The translations under genes were made by a program, and so were the position numbers. DNA of 64,000 nucleotides, taken from assembly GCF_037975245.1 (NCBI RefSeq), contig NC_092577.1, forward strand, positions 14,842,013-14,906,012. Reading direction: 5' to 3'. Each line of letters opens with the position of its first letter. Positions within the stretch are counted from its first letter, which is position 1. Below, piece after piece: positions 1 to 11,065 of this stretch. Source of the stretch: Apostichopus japonicus (taxonomy: Eukaryota > Echinodermata > Holothuroidea > Aspidochirotida > Stichopodidae). The notes beneath the pieces are model-generated. The model did not search any database. It was not told the DNA's origin and worked only from the letters and a program-made list of their open reading frames with translations.

Positions 1-1430
1 CATCAAACATTGCAGTGGCCTGTACATTAAGTACAATAGTGGCCTGTATTAATGTCCTTTTCATGTGCACAGCAGAGTGTTCACCAAATACCACAGTGGC
101 CTGTATTACTGTCCTACTATGTCAACAGCAAAGCTTTCATTCAGTAACATTTGGCCTGTACTAATGTCCTATTTAAGTCATGTTAAAGTACTGTGAGCAC
201 TGTAATTCTAAGAGATATGGCCTGTAGTACTGTCCACTCAAATCCAATGGGAGGCATGCACTCAAAAGAATGTGATCAGCATTTGTGTCCTTTCAAGTCA
301 GAGATTGATTGCATTTATAGCAGAAAACTGAATTACTGTACTATAACCAGAAAGCCAGTCAGTTTTGATGATTCCTTGCCATACAATTTGCTCAAAATTC
401 AAAATACTGTAATTACGTATCTGACTAATGTAGAGCGAATAAGTTAAATTTGTCCAAGGATTAAATGAGAACCAGAAAAGAAATTGTAGAAATCCCTTGT
501 GGGCATCAACCATGTCATTTACTCATACGGATTTTACAGTACAGAATTTTATACCAAAATGTTTCAATTTCCAGAAAGAGCAGTCTTCCATAGTTGTGAA
601 ATATAGACACATTTTACCAACTTTGAGCTAGAAAATCCCTGTAAATAGTTGTTCAGAGTTACATGATATTGGTTATACAGTATATCCTCTGAAATATGAG
701 AAAATGTCCAAGTTATCCACCATTTGATATAACCTGTTGACCCCTTGAAGCTCAGAGGGAGAAAACCCTTATACAGTAGGAGGTTTAAGTGCACGTTAAA
801 AGCAAGAGTATGAACTCTGAAGCAGATTTCATTACCTGGATGCCAGGTATGTTTCATTGAAGACCTATAGAGCCAGCGCACAGAACTAAACTGAACTGAA
901 TTTGACCAACTATGTTCACCAAAAGAAAATCAAAGCATTGGAGAATTCACAGATTTATTGTAGCTTTAATGTTGGAGTTATCACATTTAAAAGGTTTTCA
1001 GACTTTGATGCCTGTTGACCTCATGTGACCTTTGACCTCTGTAGACCAATTTTAATACAATTCTTGCACTAGCCAAGCTGGATCTACGTACTAAGAATTA
1101 AGTTCAAGAAAGATGTACTTCCTTTGTTTAATATCCTGTTTACAAGATTTTCAGACTTCCATTTAAATTAGTGTTTACACTCGTGTATCACGATTTTCAA
1201 GAAATTACATATTGGATGCTATAATAAATGAATTTATTCTCTACTGACAATGTTTTCATGTTCAAATACTTAGGTGTAAGATAAGGTATAAAACCTTCCT
1301 CAACAATTTCAATTTGCTTTTGTTTCTTTCATTAACTCATTAATAACTTCATATAATTAACATCACTACTAACATCGCACTGCCGCCACTGCTTATGCTT
1401 GCTCTCCACCTCTATTGGATAAGACCATAT
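1..1430. other. smoothened intron or downstream region, no gene seen
   Basis: No exon of SMO or any other gene is recognised here. The first ~230 bases hold four or five degenerate copies of a phrase resembling 'agtggcctgtattaatgtcc', spaced about 60-75 bp apart, so the edge lies in a decayed tandem repeat. The remainder is AT-rich non-coding sequence. SMO exon 4 and later exons are expected to the left of base 1. Confidence 0.5.
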
Positions 1431-2392
1431 TGTTACGTTGGAATGCGAGAGGTCTCGATAATTAATTTTTAACGAGACACAAGCCTGGGTTCGTTTCCGT
1501 AAGGAACACAGACAAATTGACAAGTCTAGAGATTTTAAATGAAAACGTAAACTATATTGAACAATGGATTTCGAACCAACAACAACAAGTGGTAATTACA
1601 AATACATAGAAAATTACTCACAAACTTAACAAGATAGGATACACTTTAAAACACGCTGGTCTTTTCCAACGGCGATATCCCTCAGCGGCCACGACCTTGA
1701 TGACGACGATTCTCGGTCTGTTGTACCGCGAAATTCACTGGTCCTCGACGAAGTTTCTCGCGATCCCAGAAACAGCAGTCACCTTCTTTCCGGCGATGCT
1801 CCAAAATAGAAGACGGACTTCCAGCCACAATAGAGTGAAGCACAAGTCGAACTTCTCGCCGACTAAATATTACCAGAGTCAGTCCAAAATCAGCTTTATA
1901 GCCACCAACTCCTGGCGTAACGAACTTCCTCAATGGAGACAGAAATTCTTCACCTTCTCCGAAATAAAGACTGAAAAACTGTACTTTCACAGCAAAGTCC
2001 TCTTCAAACTTCTGAATGGAAGTGTAGAATCAATCTTGGTATCGATATCGCAATCCTTCAGAAATTACTGGCAGTTGAGCACTGACGAAATATAGTAGAA
2101 TGGTATAATATGTGTCGTCGCTTGTATTCGTTCAGAAACTGAGAAACTCTCCGATCTGGGCGGGTTTTTATACGATTCGCCATGTCAAGAATCATCTAGA
2201 TCTTTCTCGATACACTTGACCCAGTTTCTCTATTCTTGGAAGTCCTTTGCATATCTAGCGAACGTTCCAGAGAATCCACGAAGATGCCGTGCACAGCTTA
2301 CACGCGATTCCACGTAAACCGACGCTAACCCGAGACCAGCGTGTCATCATAAGGAATATACCAGAACAATCGTGTATTATAACATTCTGACA
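1431..2392 (-). mobile_element. probable LTR of a retrotransposon (BEL/Pao- or Gypsy-like), minus strand
   Basis: Read on the minus strand, this 962-bp block begins TGTCAGAATG and ends CGTAACA, so it has the short TGT...ACA ends of an LTR. A TATA-type promoter, GTATAAAAACCCGCC, lies at about 2159-2173 on the minus strand, followed by a GC-richer leader. The bases after the end (ATATGGTCTTATCC) resemble the start of a primer-binding region, but no tRNA match can be confirmed. No gag or pol ORF follows, and a 5-bp target duplication is not evident. It could instead be another promoter-containing repeat. Open frames inside it are short and lack recognisable domains. Confidence 0.4.
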
Positions 2393-2742
2393 CGGTAACC
2401 CGACCTAATTTCTCAAATACTGATTTATCACATAGGCAATTTCAATTACTCTCCACATTATAACATTAGGTTTCTCAATAGCAGTGACTAGCGTTAGGCT
2501 ACAATGGGCCCTCGTAACAATATAAATATCCAATTTAGCTCTTAAACAGTTGTTACTACTACTATATATTATGCAGGCCCAGGGTTCGCATTAGCCAATG
2601 GAATAAACGATTAGTAAAAAGCCACTTGCGATTATTATTTTTTAGTCTATAATCCATTAACATGTCGTAAAATTCCTTGTCAGCCCTTCCTTCTATGAAT
2701 AAATGAATAAATAATAATTGTGAGAATTCTTTCAATTTCTTC

Positions 2743-3300
2743 CACATGGTAGCCTAACACCACACTAAGTCAATGAGAAATCTAGCTAAGCCTAACCATC
2801 TGTTTATTTGCTGAAATTGTGACGCAGTAATAAGATATCCATGGAAATACTTCCATTATTGCTGTTAAGTAAGACCACATGGTTGCCTAACACCACACTA
2901 AGTCAATGGGGTAATCTAGCCTAGCCATCTGTTTATTTGCTGAAATTGTGACGCACTTATAAGATATCCATGGAATACTTTCGTTATTGCTGTTATCTTC
3001 AACCACATGGTAGCCTAAACACCACACTAAGACAATAGGAAATTTGCCTAAACATCGGTTTGCCAAAAAAATCACACTTTGCGTAGGATTCCGGTAAGAT
3101 ATTAGGAACCGGGTAGTATCGCGTCGGGCGGGTACCTTCGTTATTGCTGTTATCTTCAACCACATGGTAGCCTAACACCACACTAAGTCAATGGGAAATC
3201 TGCCTAACCGTCGGTTTTCAACAACAACAAAATCACACTTTGCTTGAATTCAGGTAATAAATTAGGAACCCGGTAGTATCGCGCCGGGCGGGTACCCAGA
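2743..3300. repeat. degenerate tandem repeat, ~125-155 bp unit, four copies
   Basis: The phrase 'accacatggtagcctaacac' followed by 'cacactaagtcaatggg' recurs at about 2743, 2875, 3002 and 3160. Intervening blocks such as 'gtttatttgctgaaattgtg' and 'cgttattgctgttatcttca' are also repeated. The third and fourth copies carry a different middle segment containing 'gtagtatcgcg'. Short ORFs across it are by-products of the repeat. Confidence 0.75.
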
Positions 3301-3375
3301 TACCCTGTGCAAACACTTATTTAAATGTTGACCACAAATGACCTTTTACCTCCACCAATTTCAACAGGGTTCTTG

Positions 3376-4243
3376 CATGGGCGTCAACAGGTGGGGGACG
3401 GGGGACATGTCCCCCCCACTTTCAAAAGTGGAGGGGATATCATATCATTTGTCCCACCCACTTTTCAGAGCAGTTATTAAAACAAATCACATGCATATGC
3501 GCGATTTTCTATTTAAGGTCAAGAAATCTGGACTCCCTGGGCCCCTGCTATCTATCACTTGCACCGTCATTTATCTCCCATTCTCCCAATATCCTAAATC
3601 TGCCCATTTAATTCGTTCTGGGGGGGGGGGGAGACCATTCGAAAGTGTATTGAATCTTGCACACATGTTGTTTGTATGGGTTCCAAGGGATTAGGTAAGC
3701 CATACAGGTAGATGGTGATGAGTTACTATGTTCATATCACTACCTCCAGTCCCTTGGACTGGACAGACGAATACGGGTACATGTATTCACCGGATATGGT
3801 AGATCTTTATTGTTGAGTGCCAGCTAGGCGCTACACACGCTCTGCGCGGTGCCTTTTTCTGATTATTATTATTAAAGTACCTGGGCACATAACAACTGAC
3901 GTCTCGCACCTACATGCATGTATTATATTTACCACTCCACTCATCCCGGAGGTGACGGCGCCACTTTTTCAATATTTCGTTTAAGATGGACGCTGTGTAA
4001 TTCGTCTCCCTTGGTGTCAGAACGGCATCTTTCTACCAGTACTTTCTGTCGGAATTTAGTTTTGTGAGACAAAATTTCTCCTCACAGATCTGGTTCTGAT
4101 GTAACTAAAAACGACTCAGGAAGGCCATCTCCTGCGATCTAGGGGGTCAAAATTTTCCGGTACGCTACGCGCCAACCAATGGTGGCGCTCCGCTTAGATA
4201 GTATAGTGTCCCCCTCACTTTCTGAAACCTGCTGACGCCCATG
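3376..4243. mobile_element. non-autonomous hAT-type element (CATGGGCGTC ends)
   Basis: Terminal inverted repeats begin CATGGGCGTCAACAGG on the left and CATGGGCGTCAGCAGG on the right, read inward. The element is flanked by a perfect 8-bp direct duplication GGTTCTTG at 3368-3375 and 4244-4251. G-rich or C-rich runs lie just inside the ends. The right part carries a module containing 'gcgccaaccaatggtggcgc' that recurs near 25690 and 35790. An 8-bp duplication with CAxxGGCG ends fits the hAT superfamily. No transposase frame is seen. Confidence 0.75.
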
Positions 4244-4397
4244 GGTTCTTGTGCTCAGCAAGCTGAATCTGCATGTACCATGTATGAAGTTCAACATCAC
4301 CATCGCATATATTCCTTTTGTCTCAGGCAAGGCATCAAAATTAATTAAGAGCTTTCAAACTTCCAACATTCCATAAGTTCTAACAATGTACTACACT

Positions 4398-4990
4398 ACA
4401 TATATATATAGGATAGAATTCACCCTTACCTTGGTTCCCCAATACGCATTGTATTATCACTCCTGCATACACTATATATATATAGGATAGAATTCACCCT
4501 TACCTTGGTTCCCCAATACGCATTGTATTATCACTCCTGCATACACTATATATATATAGGATAGAATTCACCATTACCTTGGTTCCCCAATACGCATTGT
4601 ATTATCACTCCTGCATACACTATATATATATAGGATAGAATTCACCATTTACCTTGGTTCCCCAATACGCATTGTATTATCACTCCTGCATACACTATAT
4701 ATATATATAGGATAGAATTCACCCTTACCTTGGTTCCCCAATACGCATTGTATTATCACTCCTGCATACACTATATATATATAGGATAGAATTCACCATT
4801 TACCTTGGTTCCCCAATACGCATTGTATTATCACTCCTGCATACACTATATATATATAGGATAGAATTCACCATTACCTTGGTTCCCCAATACGCATTGT
4901 ATTATCACTCCTGCATACACTATATATATATAGGATAGAATTCACCATTTACCTTGGTTCCCCAATACGCATTGTATTATCACTCCTGCA
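4398..4990 (-). repeat. 74-bp minisatellite containing the smoothened exon 3 splice donor, eight copies
   Basis: Eight head-to-tail units can be counted from the phrase 'ggatagaattcacc' at 4411, 4485, 4559, 4633, 4710, 4784, 4859 and 4933, giving spacings of 74-77 bp. On the minus strand each unit reads TGCAGGAGTGATAATACAAT, then a stretch ending GGGGAACCAAG, then GTAA. The first 38 nt are the 3' end of SMO exon 3, and GTAA is its splice donor. The exonic 38 nt look identical in all copies. The intronic side varies (GTAAGGG, GTAATGG, GTAAATGG), as does the TA-run length. The copy next to the exon body (ending at 4990) is the authentic exon end. Confidence 0.9.
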
Positions 4991-5125
4991 GACGATGTCC
5001 TGTCTGGCATTCTGTGGAAATTGAGCCAAGAAACCAACACTGGCCATGAAGAAACATCCGTTGATATAAAACAGAATCACCGCGGGATATCGGCTGGAGT
5101 TTTTCCAATCTGCGATGAAAGTTGC
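4953..5125 (-). CDS. SMO: Smoothened, coding exon 3 (TM2 region), partial gene
   Basis: This exon encodes about 57 residues starting [20 protein letters not shown] and containing [14 protein letters not shown] and [15 protein letters not shown]. It matches the Smoothened segment from the end of TM1 through TM2 into the first extracellular loop. The acceptor is a pyrimidine-rich tract ending TCTCTCTCAG just above 5125, in phase 0 with the exon 2 donor. The donor is CCAAG|GTAAAT at 4953/4952, leaving two bases of a codon. Smoothened is the 7TM transducer of Hedgehog signalling at the plasma membrane or cilium. The 3' 38 nt of the exon are the first unit of an eight-copy minisatellite, so seven more copies of the same donor follow in the intron. 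Exon 4 is not in the window. Confidence 0.9.
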
Positions 5126-5171
5126 CTGAGAGAGAGGGAAAGCAAAAAATGGACCACACTGTTAAAACCAC

Positions 5172-6240
5172 TTGACTGATATATAAGTTTAAATTTATCT
5201 GTACTCCACTAACGAGCTTTAGATCTCAATCATTTTACATGTCAGGATCCTATATGGCTATGGTACCTGCAGGATCATTGTTATTATCTCCAAAGTTTAC
5301 ATGTTTTTCCAAAGTTACTGCCAACTTTTTCCCAGAAGTTTTAATGAGTGTCACTCAGAAGTGCAGCCATATACTTCTTGGGGGGAGGAGGGGCATTAGC
5401 TACCTGGTACCTCACCCAAGAAAAAAATCAGGGGGGCTCAGTCCTCCTAACACCCTTCAAATGGCAGAACATATTACAAAGATTCGTAGTGTACAGTGAA
5501 TAACTGATAGTGTATGGGTAAATGTCCCTTAAAACATGCTTCAACATTGTTTCAATAGTTGTAAAATATAGCAACATTTTGCATCTAGGCACCTTTCATT
5601 TAATAAAAAAAATCCTTGAAGGAGAGGGAATGCCCATCCTCTTAGACTTATACCCTAGATGATTTAACATTGCCTCCCCCCCCCCCACCGGAACAAAAGT
5701 TGGTTGCAGCCCTGGTACAGTAGCAACGCTTCTAAGGATGGTAGCCTAACATTACAATGGTACAAGTTTACACATCACTGACCCATTAAATGACTATTTG
5801 CCATATCTGGAGATAAAATTGTTGAACTTTAAGAATACGTCATTAATTTGACTAACCAGACAGCAAGAAGGCTTAGTGGTTCCTTGCCTTATAAGATGAT
5901 AATACATGGAATCCCTTGATTGATAGATCAACTGAGAAAAATGTGTCCTAAAGTCATGTACCAGAACATCAAAAATTAGTTCCAGATAACTTGACCATTG
6001 CAAAGCTATTTACCCTTCCAAAAGTTGATGACAGCAGGGTCATTAGTGGAAGTGGAACACTTAAAAGACCAAAAGGTCAAACATGTGCAGCACAGCAGGC
6101 TTGGTGCAGAAGTCTAAATTATAAATACTGTAGAGCATGCTAAGACAGATGGCAGCCTGTTTTATTCAGAATTACGACTAAAAATATCTCCTAATGAGCT
6201 GCTCTATTTATTTACCTCAAATTCCATCTGTAAGCTTCTT
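5172..6240. other. smoothened intron 2, non-coding
   Basis: This is intron sequence between exon 3 and the TTAA-flanked element. A C-run at about 5682-5692 and an imperfect G-rich block at about 5380-5440 resemble pieces of the G-rich repeats seen elsewhere in the window. No exon is recognised. Confidence 0.6.
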
Positions 6241-6366
6241 TTAAAGACCAACTATGGAGACTTTTCGATGAACCTAAAATCCCACCATTTTGCACATGTA
6301 TGTAATCCTTAACTCACTCAGCTTTTTATGAAACCTATTTCAGACATTCCTGAAACATTCCGAAGA

Positions 6367-6810
6367 CATCAGGTGACCATGTGACGTCACTGTTTGTATA
6401 CCTTACTCACAACAATACTTTTAGTGTGTAAAGTTGTATACTTGAGCTGCCAAAAACATCAACGATATTACTCCTTTTCCCTCGAAATGCCACAATTCTG
6501 TGTTGTTGGAGGTTGCAGTTATACCTCACTCAACAAAAGCATCAGATTTTTTAGATTTCCGAGTACAAGAACCGACGTAAAACATTCCGAAGACATCAGG
6601 TGACCATGTGACGTCACTGTTTGTATACCTTACTCACAACAATACTTTTAGTGTGTAAAGTTGTATACTTGAGCTGCCAAAAACATCAACGATATTACTC
6701 CTTTTCCCCCGAAATGCCACAATTCTGTGTTGTTGGAGGTTGCAGTTACAGTATACCTCACTCAACAAAAGCATCAGATTTTTTAGATTTCCGAGTACAA
6801 GAACCGACGT
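6367..6810 (+). repeat. ~220-bp tandem duplication inside the THAP element
   Basis: The phrase 'cattccgaagacatcaggtg' occurs at about 6355 and 6583, and everything between repeats almost perfectly, including 'gtgacgtcactgtttgtata'. The two copies differ by one C/T change ('ccctcg' versus 'cccccg') and by a 5-bp insertion, so the duplication is young. Confidence 0.85.
6487..6585 (+). pseudogene. THAP-domain N-terminus, copy 1 (transposon-derived)
   Basis: The frame starting at an ATG reads MPQFCVVGGCSY and continues KSIRFFRFPSTRTDVK. This is the first half of a THAP C2CH zinc finger: the C-x4-C pair near the start, then the FxFP block. The open frame ends a few codons into the next duplicate, so the second Cys-His pair and the AVPTIF box are missing. 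It lies within the TTAA-flanked element, and a THAP domain is what Kolobok-type transposases use for DNA binding. Confidence 0.6.
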
Positions 6811-6960
6811 AAAACGCCGCAGACTTTGGATCAATTTTGTGAGATCCGCGCGGAAAGATTTTTCAACACCAGGAGTATCTCATGCCCATGAGTCCACATG
6901 CATGACCCTGCCTCTGTGTATGCTGCAAATGTCTCATACTGCGAAAATTATATACTGTCG
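6711..6960 (+). pseudogene. THAP-domain N-terminus, copy 2, frameshifted by a 5-bp insertion
   Basis: The block from about 6367 to 6585 is repeated at about 6587-6810. In this copy the codons MPQFCVVGGCSY are followed by five extra bases relative to copy 1 ('cagta' near 6746-6752), which moves the FRFP half out of frame. The shifted frame then continues past the duplication as RRRLWINFVRSARKDF, the expected next THAP segment (Trp plus basic helix). The 3' continuation therefore belongs to this copy. Splicing from copy 1 over the insertion could in principle restore the frame, but no convincing sites are seen. Confidence 0.6.
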
Positions 6961-8579
6961 ATAGCTGTGTCGGACATAGCTAATGTGAAATTGACCCTTT
7001 CAGGTCTCCTCGTAAACAAGCTCTGGACGTCCTTACATGTAAGAGATGACCGTGTATATACCATGCCTAAGGTAGCATTGTTAGTATATGTAGTAAGATG
7101 GCTCACAGCATGAGTAAATAGTCATGTTAGGATTTCATCGCATTTACCTATTTCCTTTGTTGTATTCCAGTATCGTGAGTTTGTGATACATTGTGTTATA
7201 TTGTCCCTTATGTTTATTCCGGCATCTGCATGGTCCAAGGAGTTGCATAAAAACGGTTCTATGTAGCGATCGGACGTTTTATTTCGTTAATGACTGTCTT
7301 GTGATTGTGATGTTACTGGTCAAGGCCTGTTTCAACTAGACCTAACTCTATGGAATTACACAGAGTCACGGTAGTATTTCGCCCAGGATTGAACGAGAAA
7401 CGTGGATTTGGATATTCACTGCTAAATTTTGGTTATTGAAAGGATACTTTTACTGTGTTTGTACTTTTGGATATTAAAATGAGTAAGCACTATGTTCAGC
7501 TGAAGCTTAGTCATGTATATGCTACCCTGATCGATTCGGGTCAGCGTCTTCTCGTAGTTGTTTGATTATGTTTAGTGTCTTTTTGATAATTCGTTGACAG
7601 TAACGTAAGCCATTTCATATCACGCATGAGGCATCTTTTAGGTCTATTCTTCTGTTCAGTTTACGATATTTTGCGATCAAATTGTATTACGGAATCGCCA
7701 AGCTGCTTGCATGTTTTACAGAATATTGTACCGTACGGACCTATTGACGCTCCTCTATGTAAAAGATGCTTCTATTTGAGTGGAAATTTTGCTAATAAAA
7801 TAACCAATTTAAGTAAATTGTCTTCTTAAAATTGTCTTAAAACTATTTGTTACCTTCATGTGTTCTTGTTTTAAGCTAACAGCTTTTCAAACGCTCGAAA
7901 TTGGAAGTCAAATACAGTACAATTGTTCGCTATCTGTGTACAAACAGTACCTATATCAGCGTTTGATTTTCGCGGTATACAAACAATGACATCACACGGT
8001 GACCAGAGGCTCCTTTGGGTCAATCTCTGTTTTCAGACATTCCAGAGGTTCATGTCACGTGACTACCCAAAATGTCCATTTTCGTGGTCGTTTTTTGATG
8101 GGTTATAGTAGGTTTTCGAAGGTTATTTTTTACACATGTTGATTATGGGTATGTAAACTCCCAAATCAATCGAAAATCCCCCCAAAAAAAATTGTCTCCA
8201 TAGTTGGTCTTTAAATACTTTGTCAGACAAGCCGAGGATTACACTGCTGACCTTCAAGATCTACAATATATGCTAAATATTGTAATTGTCATAGAATAAA
8301 TTAATCAACTCATCATGTGGTAAAATGCTAGACGAATGCAAATATACAACTGTTTGTCTACACAAAATGATACAATTAAGTGTTTCCATAATTTGTTCTG
8401 AACACATTTTTAAAACAAATTTTAAAAGACATGAAAATTGCTAGAATGCAAAATCTGCTGGGACAAAATTTTTCCCTAAAATAAGTTGTCTTTACTGTCA
8501 CTGCCTCTGCAAAGGAAAATAGACAGTGGTATTGCCTGAAGAACCACTTGTCAGTAAACTTGATGGTTCTCTGAAAACA

Positions 8580-8765
8580 TGATAGTCTGTGTCACCATGA
8601 CAACACTCTGAAGATAATATGTGAACTCAAAAGGGCTATTAGTAAGTATACTGTAGATATATAGCAAAGTATGGTACATCATATCAAAGGTCTGTGTCAC
8701 CATGACAACACTCTGAAGGTAATAAGTGAACTCAAAGGGCTTTTAGTAGCAGACAACAAGTAGAT
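8580..8765. repeat. ~110-bp local tandem duplication
   Basis: The phrase 'gtctgtgtcaccatgacaac' followed by 'actctgaag' and 'gtgaactcaaa' occurs at about 8584 and 8691. This is a simple two-copy duplication in intron 2 of smoothened. Confidence 0.7.
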
Positions 8766-9002
8766 ATAAGCATATGATGAAAATCTTCTGATCCTGTATT
8801 AATTTCATGATCGTTTTAGTGCAAGGCAAAAAGATGCTTTATAAGATCTTATGGTGGCTGACCCATATACTGTATCTGAGCAAAAATGCTGGAACTTTTC
8901 CTACATCCTTAGGTCAAAAACCACATCGTTGATGACTCATAGCTTTTTGAATAATAAAGATATAAACCCTTTCACTTAGGTAGTCTAATCTCTTGCAAAT
9001 AC

Positions 9003-10519
9003 TAGTGCTGTCCCGATAATCATTTGCGATATCGGTACCAGACGATATTTGCAATATCGGCGACATATCGGTCTTGGTAAAATTTAGCCGCATTGGCAAT
9101 AACGGCAAAATGATATTAAACCTTTTTTCCCACAACAAAGCCACTTCTTGTTTCTTGCGATGATTTATTAATCTGTTCTAATAAAATATGTTGATTAATA
9201 GCCAGTGGTCAATATGCCGATCCACTGGTCAAAGAAACAAGACGCAACTTCTAAAACATATTTACATATAACGATCTGTAAATAGACCGGTCAGGCCACT
9301 TAAGATTTGTACGTAAATAGCAGTGCTAAAATAAATTTCACCAATATGGCCGCTGTATAATACAACATAATTTAACCGGTTTTGCCCAGGTTGCAAATAT
9401 TCTTGGCAAGAATTTAAGAAATTTTTGGCACAATCAGAGTTGTAAACATGGCATATGCAGACCTAGCAACAATGCACTGCTGTCAAACACAATGTAACAA
9501 CTAACAAGTAACTTACGTGAAAACATTTGGAAAACTATATAACTACAGTAGCAGCCTATCACACTAACAAGCATGGTGCTTTTAAGGCTAGGCTGAGAGT
9601 AAAAGTTATAACATGTGGAAACCCCCTATTAAATCATTCCTAAAAAAATGTGTATATATCTCATTAAAAGCTGCAAAGAGTATCATGAATGCAGTTTGTC
9701 AAAACATCAATGACTGATGAAAAGGTTGTAATTTGAGATTCAAGTTGCATATCACAATTTGTTGCTGGTTGGTTTACAAAATATTTCAAACACAAAGCAC
9801 TTGCTAATTATGGCTAGACTTAGTTGTTAGTATAGCCGGCTAATGGTAGGATATAATTTTTTACAAAAAATAAAAATTGAAGAAAATGTTTTTGTTATGA
9901 TTGTGGTAAACACAAGGGGTAGTTCAAGTTTTTAGCCAGGATACGCTCATGTCTTTTCTACATGAAATCAGTTTTATTCTTCGCACGATGTCATCTTGAA
10001 ACATTTTTTGCTAAGAAATTTGTGACTCAATTTTACGACAGTTTGTATAAGACTTGCAGCCTAAGTGTTGAACGTAGTTAGTCAAACAGAGTAACGAATC
10101 ATACAAAAGAAGTAACAGGAAAGATAGGCTTGTGTTTTTCAAAAAAAAACAATGCTAGCACACAGTTTCATACATATCAACTTGGTGGGGATTTTTTGGT
10201 GGGGAATATGATCGTTCATTGAAAAGGAGGTAAAAGGACAAGTGTTATAGAATATGCACATATATTCTTTCTTACTAATTTACTTACGGCATTTCGCAAA
10301 TGGGAGTTAGAAGTGGTTACTGTTTGTGAGTTGTGCAATCGCTAATAACTTACAATAGCCGATTATAAATACTGTTGTTACTTTATGTATTAATGAACGA
10401 CTCGAAGTGGGATTTGACATTCATTCTGGCTGTTTCAAAATCTGGGTATCGTGCCGAGATCGGGATTGGAGTATGGGATATCGGCCAAAATCGATATTGG
10501 TCATATCAGCAGGACACTA
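9003..10519. mobile_element. hAT-type element, TAGTGCTGTCCCGATA ends
   Basis: The left end reads TAGTGCTGTCCCGATAATC and the right end, inward, TAGTGTCCTGCTGATATG. The flanks GCAAATAC (8995-9002) and GCTAATAC (10520-10527) form an 8-bp duplication with one mismatch. Subterminal sequence is rich in GATATCGG and CGATAT motifs at both ends. No transposase frame is visible in the 1.5-kb interior, so this is a non-autonomous or decayed copy. Its first nine bases match those of the hAT element at 11066, suggesting one group. Confidence 0.7.
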
Positions 10520-11065
10520 GCTAATACTAGATACAGAGATCTGGCAACATCAGGGTGAAAGATGTCATCATGAGTATTTTGCTTCTTTTATGGGGGGGTG
10601 GCAGACTTCAATAATTTATCCCCACCGGAAACTAAAATATTAGAAGTTTTGATGATATGTTAACTACTGAGAACATTGAGAGCTAAGCCATGATTCCAAA
10701 AGTATCAGATCGTCTCAAAGATAAAATCAACCAAAATAGTATAAAAGGCTGTGTAGAGAAGAGCATCTGCCCTGATGATAATACTAGGTATGAGCCTGGG
10801 GTAAAAAAAATCACGGAATTTCGCAAAAATTGTGGTATAGGCTCCAGTTTGCGTATGCTATAGTGTGTTAGGAAAATAGTTTTTGTCCCCGAGGTAGAAA
10901 AGAAATCATTGATATTCCGCGAATTCGTGGAAAAAGCTCATGACTGTATTACAGACAATCTACTGTATGTATGTATGTCAATGCACTTCCTGGAGTAATG
11001 GAAGGTTTGGCCAGTCAAACTAGCTTACATTTATTTGACCATATCTCGAGATAGGGACAACGCAC

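Larger units (their letters stand above)
6245..8210 (+). mobile_element. Kolobok-type DNA transposon, decayed, with THAP remnants
   Basis: The ends are perfect 17-bp inverted repeats, AGACCAACTATGGAGAC and its complement, and the flanks are TTAA at 6241-6244 and 8211-8214. TTAA duplication together with a THAP-domain protein is the combination known for Kolobok transposons; piggyBac shares TTAA but has no THAP domain. The 1966-bp interior encodes the start of a THAP zinc finger twice but no complete transposase, so the copy looks non-autonomous. It sits in intron 2 of the minus-strand smoothened gene. Confidence 0.75.

Noticed and set aside
1682-2095. Overlapping 102- and 132-residue frames
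   Set aside because: They lie in the LTR-like block on opposite strands, match no known domain, and neither has coding support.
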